Shown piece after piece: positions 15,601 to 16,034 of a stretch of DNA of 16,034 nucleotides. Every line of letters begins with the position of its first letter. Within the stretch, counting starts at the first letter, position 1. A program made the translations under genes and the position numbers. The stretch comes from Prevotella sp. CAG:485. Lineage in GTDB: Bacteria; Bacteroidota; Bacteroidia; Bacteroidales; Muribaculaceae. Under the pieces are notes generated by a model. That model ran no database searches. It saw only the letters and a program-made list of their open reading frames with translations, and was not told the origin of the DNA. The stretch covers positions 11,215 through 27,248 of the forward strand of contig FR897872.1 of the NCBI GenBank assembly GCA_000437495.1. The letters run 5' to 3'.

Positions 15601-15927
15601 GTGAAGAAGTTCTACTGCGCCGCCGAGGTGCCTCCCACATGCGCCACCGGTGCCCTCACCGCTATCAACAAGCAGAACTGCACCCTCTATGTGCCGCAGA
15701 ATGGCGTTACCCTGTATAAGGATGCCACTCAGTGGAAAGACTTCTTCAACATTGAGGGTTACAACTTCCCCGGCAGCGTCATCACAACGCTCGACCCGAC
15801 AACGAGCCGCTTCGTGGTCTATAACATGAACGGCGTGCTGATTCTTGATACCACCGACGAGGAGCTCGTCAACGAGCTGCCTGCCGGCCTCTACATCATC
15901 AACGGCAAGAAGATAGTAAAGAAATAA
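12652..15927 (+). CDS. BspA-like leucine-rich-repeat (LRR_5) surface protein
   Basis: A 1091-aa exported protein with a signal peptide (MLMRKLLSLVLAMTALGVSA, cut before or after Q). The ATG at 12658 would serve equally well. Four modules are visible. Each has a beta-rich head ending in a 'V..I...AF' type entry (starting at about 22, 280, 427 and 703), then LRR_5 repeats of the BspA/TpLRR form ('LTSITLPDGLKRIGTSAFQSCSKLE'), and a cap with a 'PP' or 'MP' turn followed by a 'LYV...Y...WKDF' strand (about 226, 374, 655, 988). The C-terminus, 'FVVYNMNGVLIL...LPAGLYIINGKKIVKK', is the Por/T9SS-like sorting module common in Bacteroidales. BspA relatives bind fibronectin or other host proteins, so a binding role is likely, but the ligand is unknown. 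It follows the giant GLUG gene after a 217-bp gap with hairpin and promoter signals. Confidence 0.93.
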   Translation: MLMRKLLSLVLAMTALGVSAQTFTSEGLNYKVTSATAKTVEVTTASPAYAIAEVTVPATVTYEGVTYSVTGIGDKAFMGNSTLTSITLPDGLKRIGTSAFQSCSKLETVNMGNTVETLGENAFFSCSKVTSLALSKTVKSVGKWGLRAMSSLTTLTLGESLEAVPAGMCWGNTKLKGITIPDKVTVIGENAFASCSALDSIQLGEKVDSLAGKAFAYVQSYKKLICRAPIPPKCGDEKSLGATAVYTKATLYVKEKSLDAYQKTEPWKNFTTILAYDPSGSLNDKTFVVAGVAYQRLGDDNFNVGITRVDTITYTGEFLARPTVNYAGQDFNVVAVQADAFKGCTGLTQVELPATIANIGNDAFSGCSDMKYLLSRATVPPTLGTGVFTGINFTNCKLFAARDGITAYTQAAQWKDFTNKGIIIDEATVDGLSYKCNNVIESTLDFTGAKGFKGALVIPDKVMIEGYPFYVTVIAGNSFYNTKITALTLPKTLKKIAGSAFFTLGEYGNPIERIVVPEGVTSIGNNAFYGSHVNYVELPKQSLTELASSAFYACDIKGIEIPGSVGIVRGSTFYGSDMGWVVLGEGITEIEENAFFNTRIGSLKLPNSMRTIGKSAFSACSYLSSLTINEGLATVAEDAFANCASLYKIFNFATKMPQGLEAALSDSGDRIGNARTTYSVSDITKNGSVAWGTVAVRSDLNTMFDYKGVRYLPTAQGATTVMAVDASYGMNDTEVALAEKFTDNGKQYTVSRVNNYLLCGQTIMTKADVTYPLTSIPDGFVYNAINLKQINIPATVKSIGSYSFANTDSLAEVELPEGLNSIGVAGFYYSGITKLTVPSTVALMDNASFAGCRRLKELTFADGPTEVLIGYFPTMFGNRPMFVSSPIEKIEIGRNLNYLATAGYGYSPFWGDTLLTSVKFTNVPTVIGNNLFRDCKYLVNATVGNGVKNIGTAAFYGCAALDSVYLGNSVSKLNQDVFAQCANVKKFYCAAEVPPTCATGALTAINKQNCTLYVPQNGVTLYKDATQWKDFFNIEGYNFPGSVITTLDPTTSRFVVYNMNGVLILDTTDEELVNELPAGLYIINGKKIVKK

Positions 15928-15939
15928 ATTTGGCTTTTC

Positions 15940-15958
15940 AGGGGCCGGGATGGTTCCT
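15940..15958 (+). terminator. Weak hairpin after the BspA-like gene
   Basis: AGGGGCC (15940-15946) can pair with GGTTCCT (15952-15958) around GGGAT; two of the seven pairs are G-U. No T-run follows directly. It is the only stem seen between the stop at 15927 and the next promoter, so it may help end transcription. Confidence 0.3.
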
Positions 15959-15985
15959 ACAAAGTGAACATAAAAATGTTGTTTT

Positions 15986-16017
15986 TTTGATTAAAAATTT
16001 TATATTGGTTAGGTTTG
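15986..16017 (+). promoter_or_regulatory. Bacteroidota promoter for a transcript leaving the window
   Basis: TTTG at 15986-15989, 20 nt, and TAGGTTTG at 16010-16017: both elements and the spacing fit the consensus. Transcription would start at about 16022-16025, inside the small hairpin CGGTC-GGGA-GACCG (16021-16034). The transcribed gene or RNA lies beyond the right edge. Confidence 0.72.
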
Positions 16018-16034
16018 CGCCGGTCGGGAGACCG

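Noticed and set aside
6243..15927. Horizontally acquired island or prophage around the giant genes
   Set aside because: No integrase, transposase, tRNA or attachment-like repeats, and the base and codon use look like those of the neighbouring housekeeping genes by eye.

Overview
The window looks like a chromosomal segment of a Bacteroidales bacterium (Bacteroidota), perhaps a Muribaculaceae or Prevotella relative; family level is a guess. The grounds are the promoter form (TTTG, 18-20 nt, TAnnTTTG), AT-rich leaders without Shine-Dalgarno sites, a lipoprotein with acidic residues after the lipobox cysteine, and very large GLUG-repeat and BspA-type leucine-rich-repeat surface proteins ending in Por/T9SS-like C-terminal modules.

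Left part (1-4.6 kb), housekeeping. The C-terminal 133 codons of a PhoH-family ATPase run in from the left edge. Converging on it is a tight minus-strand operon, transcribed in the order mtaB (tRNA t6A37 methylthiotransferase), an LpxL/HtrB-type acyltransferase, a family 2 glycosyltransferase and surE (5'/3'-nucleotidase). Two of its junctions overlap and the third gap is 18 nt. A TAnnTTTG box lies just upstream of mtaB. The convergent phoH/surE junction holds a short repetitive stretch.

Middle part (4.6-6.24 kb), lipoproteins and repeats. A short lipoprotein-like ORF has lost its natural start: its signal peptide lies behind an in-frame TGA. It overlaps by 4 nt an intact lipoprotein gene of unknown function. 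The following 396 bp contain a REP-like compound repeat (two ~73-bp direct copies, with an inverted copy of their first part between them) and then a consensus-quality promoter.

Right part (6.24-15.93 kb), two giant surface-protein genes on the plus strand. The first (2063 aa) is built from three modules, each with a 'GxGTxxxPY' header, a GLUG beta-helix, a 'YPxLK' closing motif and a linker domain; the last module has about 13 coils with a near-constant cysteine. The second (1091 aa) is a four-module BspA-like LRR_5 protein. They are separated by a perfect 16-bp-stem hairpin, a promoter candidate and a leader hairpin, so they are probably transcribed separately. Both have signal peptides. 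Their likely job is adhesion or binding at the cell surface, by family analogy only.

At the right edge another consensus promoter is followed at once by a small GNRA-loop hairpin, the start of a transcript that lies outside the window. I saw no tRNA, rRNA, CRISPR array, insertion sequence or prophage genes.
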